Assembly: GCA_031421855.1 (NCBI GenBank) | Contig: JANOPN010000149.1 | Span: forward strand, 1-6,759 | Origin: JAAFHN01 sp031421855 | GTDB taxonomy: Bacteria > Pseudomonadota > Gammaproteobacteria > Burkholderiales > Burkholderiaceae_C | Length of the DNA: 6,759 bases | Direction of reading: 5' to 3' | In this document: positions 6,485 through 6,759 of the stretch, one piece after another | Layout: every line of letters starts with the position of its first letter | How positions within the stretch are numbered: the stretch's first letter is position 1 | Made by a program: the position numbers and the translations under genes | The notes under the pieces: model-generated | The model's input: the letters and a program-made list of their open reading frames with translations, nothing else | Database searches by the model: none | Told to the model about the DNA's origin: nothing

Positions 6485-6759
6485 TTGAACCGAACGAAGA
6501 TAAAGCACTGCAAGGCCTGTGGCGGGCTGGTGGAGTACCGCGTACCAGACGATGGGGACACGAAAAGCCGAGCGGTATGTTCGAAGTGCATGCTGGTTCA
6601 TTACGAGAACCCGTTGAACGTGGTTGGGACGATTTGCGGGGTGACGGGTGATGATGGGGAACACCGGGTGTTGTTATGCAAGAGAAACATCGAGCCACGC
6701 TGGGGCAAGTGGACGCTACCGGCGGGATTCATGGAGCTTGACGAGACGACGGCACAAGG
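6485..6759 (+). CDS. Zinc-ribbon Nudix hydrolase, N-terminal part (cut by window end)
   Basis: The 91 visible residues begin LNRTKIKHCKACGGLVEYRV (initiator TTG, read as Met). An N-terminal zinc ribbon has C9-x2-C12 and C32-x2-C35, followed by LVHYENPLNVVGTICGV and VLLCKRNIEPRWGKWTLPAG. The last residues, GFMELDETTAQ, are the start of the Nudix box (G81-x5-E87); the REVxEExG part lies beyond the window. This combination is the family with a Nudix_N_2-type zinc ribbon, whose members hydrolyse nucleoside diphosphate derivatives such as ADP-ribose or dinucleotide cofactors. The exact substrate cannot be told. The gene starts 88 bp after dctP on the same strand, probably as a separate unit unrelated to aromatic catabolism, although no terminator is evident in the gap. 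Confidence 0.9.
   Translation, partial: MNRTKIKHCKACGGLVEYRVPDDGDTKSRAVCSKCMLVHYENPLNVVGTICGVTGDDGEHRVLLCKRNIEPRWGKWTLPAGFMELDETTAQ

Overview
The window looks like chromosomal DNA of a Gram-negative betaproteobacterium, probably a member of the Burkholderiales and perhaps of the Comamonadaceae. This placement is by gene content and protein style, not by a marker gene. The GC content is moderately high, the genes are tightly packed, and the central locus is an aromatic-acid catabolic cluster. No rRNA, tRNA, CRISPR array or insertion sequence is visible.

Left part (1-1226): a broken polymorphic-toxin-type Hint (PT-HINT) module. Its N-terminal half (Cys start, block-B-like SGAH) and its C-terminal half (FVGELGLWVHN ending) lie in two different frames joined near 461-465. 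This fits a one-base indel or a sequencing error. A short, unrecognised tail follows, with a 45-codon ORF coupled through an ATGA overlap. Two inverted repeats (1111-1129 and 1139-1170) sit between this remnant and the convergent regulator gene and may serve as a terminator region.

Central and right part (1227-6396): a 4-hydroxybenzoate locus. An IclR-family regulator of the PobR/PcaU/PcaR type (minus strand) is divergent from pobA, which encodes 4-hydroxybenzoate 3-monooxygenase with the known flavin and substrate residues conserved. The intergenic region carries a 19-bp near-perfect palindrome plus a third half-site about 10 bp further on, the layout recalled for PcaU/PobR operators. pobA is followed after 21 bp by dctQ and dctM (ATGA overlap) and then, after a 100-bp gap, by dctP. 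Together these three encode a complete TRAP transporter. The simplest reading is an inducible unit in which the periplasmic DctP binds an aromatic carboxylate (4-hydroxybenzoate is the leading guess), DctQM imports it with sodium, and PobA converts it to protocatechuate for ring cleavage encoded elsewhere.

Right edge (6485-6759): the start of a zinc-ribbon Nudix hydrolase with a TTG start and a clear AAGGA ribosome binding site, cut by the window end inside the Nudix box.

No wholly new system is evident. The most interesting points are the predicted operator, the pobA-TRAP linkage, and the decayed or frameshifted Hint toxin module.
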